From Setomelanomma holmii (Eukaryota; Ascomycota; Dothideomycetes; Pleosporales; Phaeosphaeriaceae), in NCBI GenBank assembly GCA_010015745.1, contig ML978193.1:1-64000 (forward strand): DNA of 64,000 nt, written 5' to 3'. This document shows, one piece after another, positions 11,640-22,532 of the stretch; position 1 is the first letter of the stretch; each line of letters starts with the position of its first letter. A program made the translations under genes and the position numbers. A model generated the notes under the pieces. The model did not search any database. It had not been told where the DNA came from and saw only the letters and a program-made list of their open reading frames with translations.

Positions 11640-12796
11640 ATGTATTCCACCACTGAGCTGCCTAAAAAGTTTGGCAGCACCAACTCATGTTTCTAATCTT
11701 CGCTTTCATCACTATCAAACAAAGAGCCTACGTACGTCGTGCTTACATCAGATTTAGAAGAAGCCTCTGTATCTTTCTGGCACGTTCGCAAATTGTGCCT
11801 AGTCTTGCCGCAGTTCCTACAACAGCGTAAACCTGGTTAGGCTCTTTCTTGATCACCACTACTACGAATCTTGTGACGGTTATGAGGAGGAGCGGATCAC
11901 GTATGCCACGTGTCAGTGTCTGGTGCTGCTTCCTCACCTTATCAAGTACCTCTTACCTCAACAGTATCGTAGATACGTCATGTAAACAGACCCTGCGGAA
12001 GGCCCTTGTGGACAGAAGCATGAGCACAAGAAAAATACATAGACAATACAACACTCTTCCAATTCATTTGCATCACACCGCGATAAATCTTCTTCAATCG
12101 CTGAGGCGCTACAGACGCCTTAGCAGCTACCTGCGCTACTGCAGTCCCATACTCTATAGTACCACCTTGCTGAACCTGCTTCCTTTTACGCGATTTTCTT
12201 TTAGTCATTACTGCTAATTCCTCTTCAAGCTCACAGATCTAGGCTGCTTAAAGCGCGTTTTAGTGCAGCATTAGTTCACCACCTTTTATAAGCTGAGAGA
12301 AGCCAGCCTGAGCTGTAACAGGCAATCAAGTAAAACAGTTGCTCACTAGCCTTAATTGAGATCCAAACTCGTGGGTATTGCTTTGAGTCTTTGACTGCTA
12401 TGGCATCTCCTGTGGTGGGGGTGCTGGTGGGGTACGCAGCCGTACCTCAAGACAATCCAACACCACCTGCGCATTGATAGAGACTAGCCCTGCTGCCTCA
12501 AAGGCCTTTTGACAGTTCTCTTCTGTTAACACGTTGAAAAACGCGTCTTTGAAAGCTGGAAGCAAGCCTTCTTTGTTAATATAGAAGACGCATTGGCATG
12601 CCAAGTCTCTGACATGCTGAGAGTACTTGCGCTTCAATGGCGAAAGGCAGACTACGTCAAGCGGCTGGAGGATGTGCGACGAGTGAGGTAGCATGCAGAG
12701 GGTGAGGATCTTGTGTTCAAGGCAGTAGTCCTTGAAATCTTGGGTGAGATAGCTCTCATGGCCATCCAAAATGAGCAACCTGTACGGTACCGTGGG
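11640..12796 (-). mobile_element. Fot1-like transposon, 3' half only
   Basis: The left end at 11640 is preceded by TA (11638-11639) and reads ATGTATTCCACCAC, which equals the intact element's ACGTGTTCCACCAC terminus with one C to T and one G to A change. Inward there is a GCTGCC/GGCAGC inverted repeat. The element breaks off at about 12797 where an 85-bp repeat begins; no matching right terminus with TA is found up to 13.7 kb. It is therefore a truncated relic, cut by deletion or by insertion of the structure at 12797-13263. Confidence 0.7.
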
Positions 12797-12853
12797 TGTC
12801 ACGGCTGAAATCTCGCATATATACGGTACTATGGCGGGGTACGATGTGTTCAC
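11700..12853 (-). pseudogene. Fot1/pogo-type transposase, C-terminal half, inactivated
   Basis: The best-preserved frame (12853-12398) contains LLILDGHESY with the second catalytic Asp, then LCMLPHSSHILQPLD and LSPLKRKYSQHV, the hallmark C-terminal half of the Fot1 DDE domain. Past a stop near 12400, related sequence continues in other frames: KRKSRKRKQVQQGGTIEYGT (about 12200-12120) and a Cys-rich, Ser/Asp-rich tail ending GSLFDSDES near 11710. Several stops and frameshifts separate the pieces. The first 19 or so codons of the 12853 frame derive from the abutting 85-bp repeat, not from the transposase, so its Met is an accident. Confidence 0.8.
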
Positions 12854-12881
12854 ATTTTGCCCCCTATTTTGACCGCGACAG
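12797..12881 (+). repeat. 85-bp direct repeat, copy 1 (TG...CA ends)
   Basis: Identical over 85 bases to 13179-13263. Core begins TGTCACGGCTGAAAT and ends ATTTTGACCGCGACA(G). The ends are also imperfect inverted repeats (11 of 15 positions match, all differences are transitions). The TG/CA termini resemble a very short LTR; the inverted ends resemble a miniature DNA element. Confidence 0.9.
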
Positions 12882-12887
12882 TTATGA

Positions 12888-12998
12888 GCCCGGATAGCCT
12901 AGAGTGGTAGACTACCACATCCACTGCCATTTTCCTCAGATAGGAAAGCTTTATCAATAGCCTCAGCAAGGCCAGAGTTCGAATCACTGCTGGAGCAC
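12888..12998 (+). other. tRNA-like sequence with RNA polymerase III A and B box matches
   Basis: TAGCCTAGAGTGG (12895-12907) matches the A box and AGTTCGAATCA (12976-12986) the B box of tRNA genes, 81 bp apart. The T arm pairs at four of five positions, but the acceptor arm and D stem do not pair and there is no anticodon arm I can place. A perfect hairpin GTGGTAG/CTACCAC lies just after the A box. It looks like a decayed tRNA or tRNA-derived sequence within the repeat-flanked structure, not a working tRNA gene. Confidence 0.35.
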
Positions 12999-13178
12999 TT
13001 GCAACATTCGATTGCGATCAATTTGCGAGTCGGACTTGTCGGAGATAGCTAGACACGCTAGTCTCGTCAGGGAGGATCCACCGAATCAACTCATCTGAAA
13101 ACAGAATCCACTCAATTTCCACGCCAAAAACAATCACTCCACCTTCCCAACTTGACGTGTTGCTCAGGTGAGGGGGTG

Positions 13179-13263
13179 TGTCACGGCTGAAATCTCGCAT
13201 ATATACGGTACTATGGCGGGGTACGATGTGTTCACATTTTGCCCCCTATTTTGACCGCGACAG
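13179..13263 (+). repeat. 85-bp direct repeat, copy 2
   Basis: Perfect copy of 12797-12881 in the same orientation. The complete identity, in a genome whose transposons look RIP-mutated, suggests the copy is recent or too short to attract RIP. Confidence 0.9.
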
Positions 13264-13715
13264 ATGAGAGAGGATGAAATGGCTGGTTATCTAACCCGGC
13301 GTGTATCAAGTAAGGAGCAGTAAGAGTTTGCTATCGAGATCGAACACGTTGGTGATGAAGAAGGTCATATTTCGACTGGAATGTGTGTATTGGTTCCATG
13401 CTAGATGACCAGCTCAGGTAGTAGGCGAGCATTAATACACGAATATTAGACATGACGGTAGGGAGCATACAAACATAAGAAGGCGAGTATTAGCATGCAC
13501 AAGATACTCGACTCGAGATGGCCATGGACGTAATAACGCAAGGAAGATGTCATCACAACGTAATTCTCGGCCCATCTACTACACTCTCTAATTCAGTGCT
13601 CTGCGTACAAGTACAGTCTTGCATAACGAAATGGGGTATAACCAAGAACTCCAAACCCATCTCCCAATCCTCATACTCTTCCCATCACGCCAACCACAAT
13701 CTCCTTCAACACACC
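13264..13715. other. intergenic, 3' of the DDHD gene
   Basis: No gene recognised. The plus-strand frame 13518-14093 is mostly antisense to the DDHD gene. The region separates the repeat structure from the lipase stop codon. Confidence 0.5.
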
Positions 13716-16568
13716 TCACTTCCTCCCCTCTCCAACCTTCCTCTTAACAGCCCTCATCTCCTGTACTGTCCCATCCCTGCCAACCTCCCTCCCCACCTCC
13801 ACCACAATCATCCTCACAAAGTCCCTACTCAGCCAGTAACTACTGTGCGCCCCAAGCATAGTCAAATACTGAATCTCCAACGGCCCGCCACCGTATTTCA
13901 TGAAATAATCAATCTGTCCATTATCGTTGAGCAAGTACGCTCTCTTCTCGGCGATCTCTTCGCGTGTGAAGTTGTGCGTCTCAAGCTCGACGTTGGAGGG
14001 GAGGCGCGCTGTGCTTGGTTTGTATGCGTGTTCGGAACCCGTGGTTGGTGTGGTGTGGCGGAAGGGGTTGGGGAAGGCAAAGTAGGATGTTGACGCGCTG
14101 GGTATGGTGGCTGGCCTGAGTGTGTTGGCATATACAATGTCGACGGTTGCGTTGATGCGGTTGGCGACAGGATCGTATGGATTGATAATGTTGTAAACAT
14201 TGTCGACAGCGATACAACCATATGTACCTTGCTCGCCTGCGACGCCTGGTGTGGCGTAAGACTCTGCGCCAGGCTTTTCCTTGTCGCGACGGGGAAGGAG
14301 TGTGGCGCTTTTCATCATGAGGAAGAGGCCGACTGGGCTACCGCAGACGAATAGGTCGGTAGTGTTGAATATGAAGTGGTTATCAGGAAGTTTGTCATCC
14401 GGAATTGAAGGGTCTGCGAAGTGAGGGTCGACGTGACTTGGCTGTGCACTTAGTATGTCGACTGCCATGACGGAGCCGAGCGAATGAGCAATCAGATGAA
14501 CACGTCCATTCTCTGAGAAGCCTGGGTTGTTCGCGCACCATAGACGGTATACACGATTCGCTTCCTGAATGCAGGCAGAAACCATCTTGGGATTGTGCTG
14601 AGGTGAAAGATAGTATGGAATGTCAAGCATGACATCGCTGACGATGCCTCGAACTGAGGGAAGCGTCTCTGGAGTGATGTCCTTGAGTGTGTATCTGTTG
14701 GCTGTGGGGTCTTCAGGTGCGTTTTCACCCTCGGCACCGACTTCGAGAGACACTCGTTGTCGCCAGTTGACCTATTCAATATCAGCACTAGCAAGACTTG
14801 TATTGTCGAGAAAACTTACAGGCAACACCATGATGCCACCCATATCCTTCCGCAGGTGACGCTTGACCTCGGGAGTCCCAAGCTCGACATTGACCTCGCG
14901 TCTGAACCCGTTCATCGCATGTGTGAAGTGAAAAGTCTCCATGCGCTCAGAAAGTTTCTGGCCAATGCCGTGGATGACCAAGACCAGGTCAGTCACTTTT
15001 GGCCTATGAGACCATGCAAGATCCGGGTCCGATTTCTGTCTCCGGTTCGGAGGTACTCCACCTTGCGATGTCGAGACACCCTCCCTTGCTGCCTGAGCTT
15101 TGGGCGTATTCTTACTCGGATGCAATCTGTCCCACTTCGCCTGGTCAAACCCGCGGACAACAGGAATGCCAATGGCTCGTCCCTTGCGAATGTAGTTGGC
15201 CAGTGGTCGTCTGCCATAGTATTCAGATGGTTGTAAGGCGGGCTTCAAAATGTACGCTTCGCGATCGGTCGCATATATAACACCAGCCTTCGTATAGGAA
15301 TGCTTTTGCCCATTGTAGCCATACTCTGGGTCCCCAACTGCCTTGTTGTCTGGTCCATCTGGGCCGGTAGAGATGTCTATGAGGTCGCAAACGTTTTCTA
15401 CTATATCGCGACGCTCCTGCTCCGGATCTTCATCCGCCTGTGGCATGGTGCTCTGAACTAGGCCCATCGTCTGCATCTGTTGGGATGTGGAAGGTCGGCT
15501 TTCGTCAGGCTTCGGTGGCTTGTCAGGCCAGAGCTTATGCAATACCTTCATTTCGCCATGGGCGCCTACGTCGACTGCACTGTTCAACTCGTCCTTCCAT
15601 GTCTGCGTCCACGGGCGCAGCTCGATGTACCCTGCCTCAAGCATGTTCGCGACGTCCACCTCAACCGGCATCATGGTATCCTTGTAGAACCAGGTGCCTC
15701 GGACGATCTGCGCGATATCGCTGAGGGGCGACCAGTATATCGGTTCCATGCGTACTGACTCTGCCTCCATGACCACCTGGTGCAAGCGGGACACGCCCAC
15801 GGGTACCTTGGCTGATGGTCCCTCCTTTGGTTTTGACGGTCTTGTCGCTGGCCCCTTGTCCTTGCTGCCTGACAGTGCTGGCTCCATGTCATCGTCCCAC
15901 TTGTAGCTGTCGTGCTCCTGCACAGTTGGGCGACTGCTGCTGTCCGCTGGTGAAGGCTTCCATGACTTGTGTATGTTACCGCGCGACGGAGCTCGAATAA
16001 AGGGCGTACCGGTCGTCGGAGGCTCGAGAGGGGATATATGGCCAGTATCGAGCGCTTTGTAGGATCCGCTCAAGGTCGGGCCCTGGGAGCCACCGCTAGA
16101 GCCCGGGCGCTTCCTCTCTGCTAGCTCAGCGGCACTCGAGTACTGCCCTCTCCTTGAAGACCTCGGGCCAGGTATCTCTCTTCCCTGGGCTGATCCTTCC
16201 TCCACCGAAGCACTGCTGCTCCCTCGCTTCCGCTTCAGACGCTCCACCGCCGGGTTGGTTGGCGTGCCTCTTCCATGGCTGTCTTTCTCGCCCAGCTCCT
16301 CATTCTGCTTTAGTATCTTCGTCCTCAGCTCCAGCCAAGCATCGTTGACAGTGTCATTGTCGTACTTGGACAAAGGCCGTGGTGGCTGTTTCTTGCCAGC
16401 GGCGGAGCCAGTCACTGGTGGGGGTATCGGAGACAGCGGGTCATCGATAGCGAGCGGTGATGTGTAGAAGTAGCGAACGTCTATCTCTGGCGGGGCTTCA
16501 GTCGAGTGCAGCACCTCGCGAATGTACTGGTTGGCGTGGGCGGATAGAGTGGGCTCATTCTCCGCCAT
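13716..16568 (-). CDS. DDHD-domain phospholipase-like protein
   Basis: Two exons (16568-14820, 14771-13716; 48-bp intron) encode 934 residues. The N-terminal third is a disordered Ser/Pro/Lys-rich segment interrupted by a conserved block (YWSPLSDIAQIVRGTWFY, then AGYIELRPW) typical of fungal relatives. The lipase core follows: DLVLVIHGIGQKLSER, later RVHLIAHSLGSVMAVDIL with the nucleophile Ser in an xHSLG elbow. The C-terminal DDHD domain has IDYFMKYGG and AHSSYW with the His expected for metal or catalytic use. The family (yeast Ddl1, mammalian DDHD1/2) acts as phospholipase A1 on intracellular lipids. The elbow starts with Ala, not Gly; I take this as a family variant. Confidence 0.88.
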
Positions 16569-17141
16569 GGTGCAGGTGACGGGCGCGGTGCCCTAGGATC
16601 TTGCGGAAGCGACAGGCGGCGCTGTGAGGTCTATTCATACCATCCTGCTGAAGACACGCGTCCTGTTCGTGACGGCGCGTGAATGTAGCATGGCACTGGC
16701 AGAAAGGTCGCGGCCTGAAGCGTGCACCATCCACCGTGACTGATTTCATGTCACTTGGGGCGGTGACGCACTCTTTCGCTTAGCGTTTGCGCCTGGACAT
16801 GTGAACTGCACACCCCTGTCACCTTTTAGCCCTCCGCTTCAACTTTTAGTATGAACCGGGTCGCTTCTCGAAAACATAACTTGGGATAGCCGTAATGTGC
16901 TCCTGAGTTCACGCTTGCTATCATCCCTACGTCCGAGAACAACACCTTGACAGCGGCCATCAATCATGTGCTAGGTATACATTTCAAGCAAATATGTACT
17001 CATGTGCTTTAAATGATTCATCGCTCATATTGGAAGCAGTGAGCGGGATGTAATTAAGTGTTTTACGTTCTTCAATTTCTCCATCTGTTTAGCTATGTAC
17101 AGTTCCAAGGGACCTTGTCATTCCTCCCATATACGCAACGC
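16569..17141. other. intergenic between DDHD promoter and aldehyde dehydrogenase 3' end
   Basis: DDHD starts at 16568 on the minus strand, so its promoter lies here; the aldehyde dehydrogenase 3' UTR occupies the other end of the gap only in part because both genes point the same way. No further gene seen. Confidence 0.5.
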
Positions 17142-18823
17142 TTAACCGAAGAGCACATCACCAAGACGGATGGAAACGGTCTTGGTCTGGATGTAGTTGT
17201 CCAGAGCCGCCTCACCGAGCTCACGGCCGATACCAGACTCCTTGTAACCACCGAATGGCAATTGCCAGTGGAGAGCGTTGTAGGTATTGACCCAGACGGT
17301 ACCAGCGCGGAGCGCGTTGGCGACCTCGATGGCTGTGTTGAGGTTGGTGGTGTGGACAGCGGCGGCAAGGCCGTACGTGCTGTTGTTGCCAATCTTGATG
17401 ACATCGGCCTTGGTCTTGAACTTGGAGATTGTGCACACGGGGCCGAAGATCTCTTCTTGCTGGATCTTCATGTCCTCGGTGACGTTCGAGAAGATGGTGG
17501 GCTCAATAAAGTAGCCCTTGTCGCCCTTGCGCTTACCACCAGTCTCGACGGTAGCACCAGACTTCTTACCATCCTCGATGTAGCTATCAACAGATTAGTG
17601 GTCATTCTCGTAAGTTGAAGAGAGCAGGACTTACCTCATGATGCGGTCAAACTGTAGTTGTGAGACCTGAGGGCCCTGGAAAGTGTCCTTCTCGAATGGA
17701 TCACCAACGGCGTTCTGGGCAGCGCGCTCCCTGAATCGCTCGATGAACTTGTCGTAGATGGCCTCTTCGACGTAGATACGCGAGCCAGCGCAGCAGCATT
17801 GGCCGTGGTTGAAGTAAATACCGAAGTTGACCCAGTTGATGGCCTCGTCAATATCCGCATCAGCGAAGACGATGTTGGGGCTCTTGCCTCCAAGCTCGAG
17901 AGTGACCTTCTTCAAGTTGGATCCAGCAGCGGACTTCATGATCTGTCGGCCGACAACGGTTGATCCAGTGAACGCGATCTTGTCGACGTCCATGTGTGAT
18001 GAGAGAGCCGCACCGGCGACCTTACCGAAACCCGTGATGACGTTAATGACACCTGGTGGGAAACCAGCCTCCTTGATGAGGGTGGAAGCAACGTATGCGG
18101 ATAGTGGGGTCTGCTCAGCAGTCTTGATGACAACGGTGTTACCAGTGGCGATGGCGGGACCAATCTTCCATGCCCACATGAGGAGAGGGAAGTTCCATGG
18201 AATGATCTGACCGCAAACACCAATCTATGCCGGTCAGCACGCTGTCTTGCCCTTATTGGAGAATTTATCACTTACGGGCTCTTTGCGGATGTAGTTGAAT
18301 GTGTCGGGAGTCGTGTCAACGACCTTACCCTCAATCTTGTCGGCCCATCCACCGTAGTACCTCAAGCAACCAGCGCAGGCAGGTACATCGACGTTCTTGG
18401 CCATGTTGAAGGCCTTGCCATTGTCCAAAGCCTCAACGGAGGCAAGGAGGTCGGCATTCTTCTCGAAAAGGTCGGCAAGCTTGACTAGAAGACGTCCTCG
18501 GTTCTCGGGGGTCTCCTTCCTCCATGGGCCATTGAAAGCCTTGCGGGCGGCGGCGACAGCGATGTCAACATCCTTCTCGGATGCCTCCTGGACCTGGCAG
18601 ATAACCTCCTCTGTGGAGGGGTTGATGACATCGAATGTCTTGCCATCGACGGACTTCACGAACTCGTTGTTGATGAACCTATGTACATGTCAGTATGGCT
18701 GAACCGAAAGTACTATACAAGCTTCCGAAATGTATCGGATGCGCCGAAAAACACTTACAGGCCGGTAGGCTGCTCATACTCGCCCGTCTGAGGGGTCTTG
18801 AGCTTGATTGAAACACCAGACAT
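17142..18823 (-). CDS. NAD(P)+-dependent aldehyde dehydrogenase (Alt a 10/Cla h 10 type)
   Basis: Four exons: 18823-18759, 18678-18276, 18224-17635, 17583-17142, giving 499 residues, the usual length. Class 1/2 ALDH motifs in order: IIPWNFPLLMWAWK, FTGSTVVGR, LELGGKSPNIVF with the general-base Glu, and FNHGQCCCAGSR with the catalytic Cys, then EEIFGPV and the C-terminal PFGGYKESGIGRE. The enzyme oxidises aldehydes (acetaldehyde and others) to carboxylates, probably in the cytosol, since no clear mitochondrial presequence precedes MSGVSIKLKTPQTG. Close relatives are known mould allergens. Codon use is strongly biased to C-ending codons, suggesting high expression. The 1.7 kb upstream is unusually long free space for this window. 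Confidence 0.95.
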
Positions 18824-20530
18824 GATGTGTAGATGTACTCTGAAAGCAATTGGGTATCAGTAGAAAGGGAACAGGGCCAAAGAAGATGGTGTTGCCGAGG
18901 AGGGGTAGAGGGACAAGGAAATCTTAAGTAGTTTCCGCCATGACAGCATGAAGGGATGTCTCCACCGGACGAACACCTACAAATGCCAGACCATCATCAG
19001 CCTCGGCCATGAGGAGCCCGTCTCGAGAAGCCATGGCGGCCTATCGCATGCGCGAGTGGTGCAGTTCGGGTGGCGCTTGACGCTCCTGCCCCGCTCCTTT
19101 GGCCAGTGACAAGCTACCCCTCCCCCGCAGCAGCTTCTTCACCCCTCTGACGCTGCCTGCAACCTTGCCCAACGTGGTGTATGAAGCTCGAATTTGGAAT
19201 AGACTCGCCGAGCCAGTACCGCTATGCCATACAACTCTGCTGATCAGCTGTACCCAGCTTGGCCATTGTTGTCGTCGCGAAGAAGAGTTCTTCTGCTTGC
19301 GGCGAAGCTCGGTGTTGGAGACAAACCTGAGACGTAGCAGCTCACTATCTGAGCCACTATGCTAGCACCAACAAGGTATTCCTATCATCCTACCCCAGTC
19401 TGTTCGGCTTCCATTCGAGCGAGCTGCCGGGGGTACCTGTCCACAGCTCGAGGTCTAAACAGATTTCAAAATTGAGCTAGGCTAAGCACCGGAGCATATG
19501 GGCATTGCAAGCATAGATCCTCACAGTTGGAAGCATGAAAATCGTCCAATTTGGGCGTATCCGGACCATTGACATTGCATCGGATGAGCGCTCCATTCCT
19601 CCATTATCAACAAAACCATACGCTAGGGCAGATGCGCGGCTAGCGTATCGCGGGGGAGTGCGTGTCCAAGTCCATACTAATCATGCTGGCGTGAGTTCTC
19701 CGCACAAAAGGAGTCCCTGGGCGCGAATGGATGTTGCGCAAATCGTGGGAGCCGCACGCCTGGCGTAGGCACGAGCCGGCAATTGGTGGTGGGGTGACCT
19801 GCATTCTCTGTGGCAAAGCGAGATCTAGATCAAAGGGCAGACAGGATGTGCACAGCTTGGAGTGGTCGGAGGCTTGAGAGCTTTGATAAGCTGCAGCAGA
19901 ATGATGTATGATGAGCGGGGGTCTTCCGAACCAAGTCCGTGATAGTATGGAACGGTTCCGAAGGACAAGTGCACGACTGCGCTAGCATCCATCGATATAT
20001 CAGTGTTGTGCGCTCGCATTGATTCAAGCATGTTTGGACGCGCAATAGCATATCCTGCTGATAGAAATGTGTCATGATGGACCTCGATCTAATAAATCGA
20101 TCTTCTTCGCAACTCGAGGTATTTCGTTCAGGAGTGGCATGGTTCGAATAGTTCGACTTTGACAATCCATGGATTGAGGACGTTCGGACAAGGGCACAAT
20201 CATGGAGCTCATCAGATAGGAAAAGTGGCACGAATGGGCCGCTCATGTTTGCCGTCCAAATCCTTCGTTGATTTTAGCTACCTATAGCCGGAAAACAATT
20301 TGTCGGATGAAAGTCGTGCATCGATAGTGTACAGAAACTGAGCACTGTCTCGCTACGATGAAATGTCGGCAGCGGTCCAGCGCTCATGGCAGATTGGTTT
20401 TCGAGAATGCAGACGCTCCCAAGGAAATGAATTATCGAAACCGTCTGTCCCCAGCCGCGAGTCAATTTGAAACATACCCGATTATAAGTCAGGAAGGAGA
20501 TATGCGTCAATGGTGTGAAGACGGAGCAGC
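18824..20530. other. long non-coding stretch (ALDH promoter / YRA1 3' side)
   Basis: No domain or conserved frame found. The longest frame (minus 19830-20246, 138 codons) has no recognisable content. A pyrimidine-rich leader lies directly upstream of the ALDH start. No transposon termini or tRNA boxes noted. Confidence 0.5.
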
Positions 20531-21991
20531 TCAAAGCATCTCGTCGTCCATGGCTGTGTCACCTCCTGCAGCTGCTGGGGCGGCGTCTGCGCCGTTGGTC
20601 GCCATGGCATCGTTGTTGCCTTCAGCGGCAGGGAAATAATCTGCCATCTCGGCATCCAACTCCTCGACAGTCTTCTTCTTCGTGCGCTCGCGTCCGCCAC
20701 GTCCACCTCGCGCGCGTCCACGGGTGTCGCCACGTGCGCCGCGTCCTCGTCCTGCGGTCGCGGTGGCTGCCTTTGCGGCAGTGGCGGGCTTTGGCTTGTC
20801 CTTCTGCTGCTTGGGTTGACTGCGAGCTATCAGACGAGATCGTCTTGGAAGCTTGGTATATACGTACGTGACACGGTCGGCAAGAGAGGGTTGCGCAGCA
20901 GCAGCGGGGATGTTCGCTGCGCTGACAAGCATCTCGACACGGACAGGGCGGTTGTCAATCTTGACGCCGTTCAGAGCTGCGGTAGCCTTGACAGCTTGGT
21001 CGTGCTTGTTGAAGATGATCGTGGCGCTACCGAGGCTGCGACCAGTGGGACCATACTGCAACAAGATCTTCTTTGGCCTTCCAACACCAACTGCGCTTGT
21101 GAAGTAATCCTATGAGGTGCATTAGTCGTCGTGACTAGAGCAGAGTGTTTTGCAAAGTTGCAGCAGAAGTACGAATCGTTATACGGCGGATCGGCGGTCG
21201 TGAAATCCGAGGTCGCACGGTGCAGCATGCCGCTCAGAAAGTGAGAAATGATGTCCAGACGTGGGACTTGCGGATGCAACCAGGCGTGACGAGTCATTGC
21301 CTTAGCATGTAGAATGCTGCGAGCTTGACTTGGGAGTGCGTTTTCCTTGCCCACTTAATATGCGCTACTCTCGCAAGTCGTGTCACCGGCTGGCTTTCGC
21401 TGTGCAAGTGTTTGCGTCGCTGCCGTCTCATTGTCCGCTAATAAAGCGTCTTACGTGGACATCATTCTCGAACTTCCGTCGTTGCGGTTCTGCGGCGTGT
21501 TCGTATACTGCTAGCCTTTTGCCAGTCCTGTTTGCCCAACATGGATCGTGGCGTGGCTTTGTGCAGATCGTAGCTGAACAGCCATGCCGGGAGACGCGGA
21601 AACGGCATCGAAGCATATAGTTTGTTCGCTCGTCTCGCAGAATTGCGAAGCAAAAGTAGGCTCAAAGACCTGCACTGGTCTTACATACCTGGAGCTGTTG
21701 TTGATCCACATCGTGGGGCTATGACATGTTAGTCAAGGTCATAATGCAGCGAGGCAGAAGACTTACCAAGCCGCTCACGAGGATCTTGCCCGTGGTCTCC
21801 GGAACAGTCGAAGTGGAAGTTGCAGTCTTGGGCTGCTTGGCAGGCTTCGTTGTCTTGGAGACACCGCCTACAGGGCCGGAAGGCGCTGGGCGCGCAGCAT
21901 CAGATCGGCGGCCACCGCGTCCTCCACGGCGGTTTGACTGGCGGCGCGTCTTGAGGATGTCGTCGAGGCTAGTGTCGAGCTTGGAAGACAT
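20531..21991 (-). CDS. YRA1: mRNA export adaptor of the REF/ALY (Yra1/Mlo3) family
   Basis: Four exons: 21991-21767, 21718-21689 (a 30-nt exon), 21109-20868, 20819-20531, encoding 261 residues. Family layout is complete: N-terminal REF motif (LDTSLDDILKTRR), an RGG-rich arm (RRGGRGGRR), one RRM (KILVSGLPHDVDQQQLQDYF ... GSATIIFNKHDQAVKAT), a second Arg/Gly arm and the C-terminal Sub2-binding motif KKTVEELDAEMADYF. The protein bridges the TREX complex and the export receptor Mex67 on nuclear mRNA. Intron 2 is 579-580 bp, some ten times the others; intron 3 is 48 bp, open and in frame. Divergently transcribed from VPS11. Confidence 0.92.
21110..21688 (-). promoter_or_regulatory. unusually long intron of YRA1
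   Basis: A 579-bp intron between the 30-nt exon and the main RRM exon (GTATGT donor, CATAG acceptor). Other introns in the window are mostly 45-110 bp. Budding-yeast YRA1 controls its own level through a long, poorly spliced intron; a similar role here is inference. Confidence 0.5.
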
Positions 21992-22532
21992 GTTGATGGG
22001 TGTTGTGTGTAAGTGTTGGAGCACGTCGGTGAGAGTGAGCGCGCAATGAGCTCGAGTGAACTTAGTTAGGGAGGAGGCTGCTCGGTTGATGGAGCTGAGG
22101 TGGGCGCGACCTTGTGCAAAGGGTGATGCAAGACAAAGGGGCGCGTTGTTTGGGGGGCGAAGCGCGCTGTAGCGGCAGGACTCAGTGGGCGTAGAGTCGT
22201 GAAAAGAATGCGCACGTCTAGTGACGTGTAAGCGCAGAGTAGTAGATCTCGTGGGTGTGATGGCGCACGATAGTTGAAGTGAAGTGGGCGTTGTGTGTGA
22301 GGAGAGAGTGAGGAAGGTGAGCGGACTTTTAGGTGAGGGAGCGCAGGAGGCAGCGACTGATCCCCGACGCACAGGCCAGGTCTAAGCCACAACGGACACT
22401 AGCGGCCCTGTCGCGACTGCCCAAGCTTCGAGAGGTGACGATGGCTCCTGCCATGGAGGAAGCAGCGAGCATGGCCCGGTAACAGCAGCATGGCAGTCAC
22501 TCCGGTAAGTATGCACCAGTGTCGCACACACC
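21992..22532. promoter_or_regulatory. divergent promoter YRA1/VPS11
   Basis: 541 bp between two start codons pointing apart. Contains GTGTGTGAGGAGAGAGTG-like purine runs toward the middle, with the YRA1 leader on the left. No recognised factor site is claimed. Confidence 0.6.

Larger units (their letters stand above)
12797..13263. mobile_element. candidate TRIM-like element (short direct terminal repeats around a tRNA-like core)
   Basis: Two identical 85-bp repeats flank about 297 bp with no coding capacity. Just before the second repeat is a purine-rich stretch (GGTGAGGGGG, about 13167-13176) where an LTR element would have its polypurine tract. No primer-binding site starting TGG follows the first repeat, and no target-site duplication is visible (GTGGG on the left, ATGAG on the right). 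Two independent insertions of an 85-bp miniature element, or a segmental duplication, are alternatives. Confidence 0.4.

Noticed and set aside
12888..12998. A functional tRNA gene
   Set aside because: A and B boxes match, but the acceptor arm pairs at only about four of seven positions, the D stem fails and no anticodon arm can be placed; kept only as tRNA-like.
13518..14093. 191-codon plus-strand frame
   Set aside because: Mostly antisense to the well-supported DDHD gene; its text is a complement shadow.
19830..20246. 138-codon minus-strand frame
   Set aside because: No recognisable domain or coding character and no splice partners.
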